Source: Candidatus Eiseniibacteriota bacterium
GTDB taxonomy: Bacteria; Eisenbacteria; RBG-16-71-46; CAIMUX01; VGJL01
Direction of reading: 5' to 3'
DNA: 7,458 bases
Assembly: GCA_014729455.1 (NCBI GenBank)
Contig: WJJW01000358.1
Location: 1-7,458 of the forward strand
In this document: piece by piece, positions 5,893 to 7,458 of the stretch
Layout: the number at the start of each line of letters is the position of its first letter
Numbering within the stretch: position 1 is the stretch's first letter
Notes under the pieces: model-generated
What the model was told of the DNA's origin: nothing
Databases searched by the model: none
Seen by the model: only the letters and a program-made list of their open reading frames with translations
Made by a program: the position numbers and the translations under genes

Positions 5893-7458
5893 ATGAAGAG
5901 ACGAACCCACAGAGGCGGCCGATCGATCCTCGCCGTCTTCATGCTGTGCGTCCTCGTCGCGGCGCCGAGAGCCCGGGCCTTCGAAATAGACGACCCGTCG
6001 CTCGGCGACTTCACGGTCCACGCCGCCACGTCGGGAAATAGCAACTCCAACTCCACCACCATCGACCATCCGCTCACCAACGAAGATCCGGATGCGATCG
6101 CCTTCGTGACCCAGAACTTCAATCCCGATGGAGATATTGGAACCTACAACGATCACAACGTCGGGATCTGGTACAGCGACACGAACGAGAAGTGGTCGGT
6201 CTTCAATCAAGACGGAGCGGGAATGACTCCGGGCACCGACTACAATCTCCTCGTTGCCGCCTCGACGTGCGGTGCCTTCGTTCACACCGCGACCTCGGAG
6301 AACAGCTTCGCGAACTGGACCGTCATCGACCATCCGCTCGCCAACAACAACCCGAACGCGATCCTCACCGTCACGCAGAACTACAACCCCGGCGGCGGCG
6401 ACGGAGTCTACAACGACCACGCCTTCGGCGTCTGGTTCGACGGATCCCACTGGACGGTCTTCAACCAGGACGTCGCCCTCATGCCCGAGGGTGCGTCGTT
6501 CAATGTTCTCGTCGATCCCGAGCTGGACGACGGAGAGGCTGTGGACGGACAGACCCTGCACGGCCCCGCTTTCGTCCACACCGCGAACACCGGAAACACG
6601 GTCGGATACTACACGCTGATCGACCATCCCCTTACCAACGGTGACGCGGAGGCGGTCCTGATCGTCACCCAGAGCTTCAACCCGGGAGGGGTCGGCGGCG
6701 TCTACAACGATCACAACGAGGGGGTCTGGTACGACGGCGCCAGGCAGCAGTGGTCGGTCTTCAACCAGGACCTGGCGGATATGCCCATCGACGCTGGATT
6801 CAATGTTCTCCTTCCGGGGCACTCGGCGGTCTCCTTCGTCCATCCCGCGACGGAAGAAAACACCGGCCTCACGCACACTGTCCTGGATCACACTTCCACG
6901 GTCTCCAACCCGGATGCGGTTCTCTTCGTGACGCAGAACTGGAATCCTGGGGGTGAGGGGGGTACCTACAACGACAACACGATCGCCGTGGCGTATGTCG
7001 CGGAAGAGTGGTTCATCTTCAATCAGGATCCGGACAGCGAGCTTCCGGTCGGCAGCGCGTACAACATACTCGTGTGTGAAGCGGGTGAGAACGTCTTGGT
7101 TCACACCGCAAGAGCCGAGAACATCGTCTCCAACTGGACCATCCTGGACCACCCGTTGAGCAACGGGAACCCGGATGCTCTGCTTACCGTGACGCAGCAT
7201 GTGACCGGACTCGGCATCTACAACGACCGTCCGATCGGGGTCTGGTATGATGGTTCCCACTGGGCGATCTTCAATCAGGACCTGACGGCGATGCCGGAGG
7301 GAGCGACATTCAACGTCCTGATCGGCGCGCCGCCCTCCCCTGCGAGTCTGGAGAGGTCGGAGGGTGTCGCTATGAGCATCCATCTCGATCAGAACTTCCC
7401 CAATCCGTTCGGCGAGAAGACGAACATCCGCTTCGTATTGCCGGAACCTGCACAGGTG
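5893..7458 (+). CDS. Secreted protein of five tandem Asn/aromatic modules with a sorting-type C-terminal domain (3' end outside window)
   Basis: There are 522 codons in the window and the frame is open at the right edge. Residues 1-29 are a clear signal peptide: MKRR plus further Arg, a hydrophobic core ILAVFMLCVLVAA (12-24) and ARA before F30. Five copies of the ~80-residue module follow at about 40-121, 129-207, 227-307, 315-394 and 402-477, the same module as in the divergent SBBP protein. Residues 495-522 ('HLDQNFPNPFGEKTNIRFVL') begin the T9SS/FlgD-like tail; this family usually needs about 65 more residues, so the stop should lie about 200 bp beyond the edge. The protein is probably surface-attached or secreted. 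It has no propeller or catalytic domain, and its function is not known. Module 4 is degenerate ('DHTST', 'NDNTIAVAYV'), and module 5 has lost part of the NPGGG loop. It may bind a ligand, but this is inference only. Confidence 0.92.
   Translation, partial: MKRRTHRGGRSILAVFMLCVLVAAPRARAFEIDDPSLGDFTVHAATSGNSNSNSTTIDHPLTNEDPDAIAFVTQNFNPDGDIGTYNDHNVGIWYSDTNEKWSVFNQDGAGMTPGTDYNLLVAASTCGAFVHTATSENSFANWTVIDHPLANNNPNAILTVTQNYNPGGGDGVYNDHAFGVWFDGSHWTVFNQDVALMPEGASFNVLVDPELDDGEAVDGQTLHGPAFVHTANTGNTVGYYTLIDHPLTNGDAEAVLIVTQSFNPGGVGGVYNDHNEGVWYDGARQQWSVFNQDLADMPIDAGFNVLLPGHSAVSFVHPATEENTGLTHTVLDHTSTVSNPDAVLFVTQNWNPGGEGGTYNDNTIAVAYVAEEWFIFNQDPDSELPVGSAYNILVCEAGENVLVHTARAENIVSNWTILDHPLSNGNPDALLTVTQHVTGLGIYNDRPIGVWYDGSHWAIFNQDLTAMPEGATFNVLIGAPPSPASLERSEGVAMSIHLDQNFPNPFGEKTNIRFVLPEPAQV
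6010..7323 (+). repeat. Five tandem ~80-residue Asn/aromatic modules
   Basis: Copies lie at about 6010-6255, 6277-6513, 6571-6813, 6835-7074 and 7096-7323. All share 'YND', 'FNQD' and an initial (F/L)(T/V)VH-type strand; copies 1, 2, 3 and 5 share DHPL. Copies 1-4 have '(F/V)TQ(N/S)xNP', while copy 5 reads 'VTQHVTGLGIYND'. The spacers between copies vary from about 7 residues to 19 (acidic 'ELDDGEAVDG' between copies 2 and 3). Confidence 0.88.

Noticed and set aside
5602..7383. 593-codon minus-strand open frame with repeated 'IEDRPVG'-like motifs
   Set aside because: It is the antisense shadow of the five-module gene. Its repeats are the reverse of the module repeats. It has no signal or domain, and the plus strand has a signal peptide, ribosome site and family match.

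Overview
The window is GC-rich bacterial DNA, densely coding, with four genes. Three lie on the minus strand and one on the plus strand. The mix is a membrane serine/threonine kinase, an ECF sigma factor of the kinase-linked type, and two secreted multidomain proteins. Both secreted proteins carry the C-terminal 'QNxPNPF…' domain typical of type IX secretion (T9SS) or FlgD-like tails. This points to a high-GC member of the FCB group, with Candidatus Eisenbacteria or a relative as my best guess. The phylum is inferred from gene style only; there is no rRNA or marker gene here.

Layout. Positions 1-1533 (minus) hold the N-terminal 511 residues of a transmembrane serine/threonine protein kinase whose C-terminal TPR-like part runs off the left edge. 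Positions 1579-2127 (minus) hold a 182-residue ECF sigma factor, 45 bp upstream of the kinase and surely in the same operon. A 217-bp gap (2128-2344) has a plausible promoter for that operon and a G/C hairpin behind the next gene. Positions 2345-5533 (minus) hold a 1062-residue secreted protein: signal peptide, an N-terminal domain typical of SBBP proteins, seven SBBP beta-propeller blades, three copies of an ~80-residue Asn/aromatic-rich module, and a sorting-type C-terminal domain. A 359-bp divergent intergenic region (5534-5892) follows. Positions 5893 to the right edge (plus) hold a second secreted protein made of a signal peptide, five copies of the same ~80-residue module, and the start of the same C-terminal domain.

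How the parts may work together. The sigma factor and kinase form a signalling pair: the sigma factor lacks the usual acidic region 2.2 motif and has two threonines there, which fits activation by phosphorylation. The two divergent secreted proteins look like paralogous surface or extracellular proteins built from one shared repeat module. Whether the kinase/sigma pair controls them is not shown by the sequence; they are only neighbours. The main point of interest is the shared module (eight copies in two architectures). I believe it matches a domain of unknown function (possibly DUF7452), but I could not search for it.
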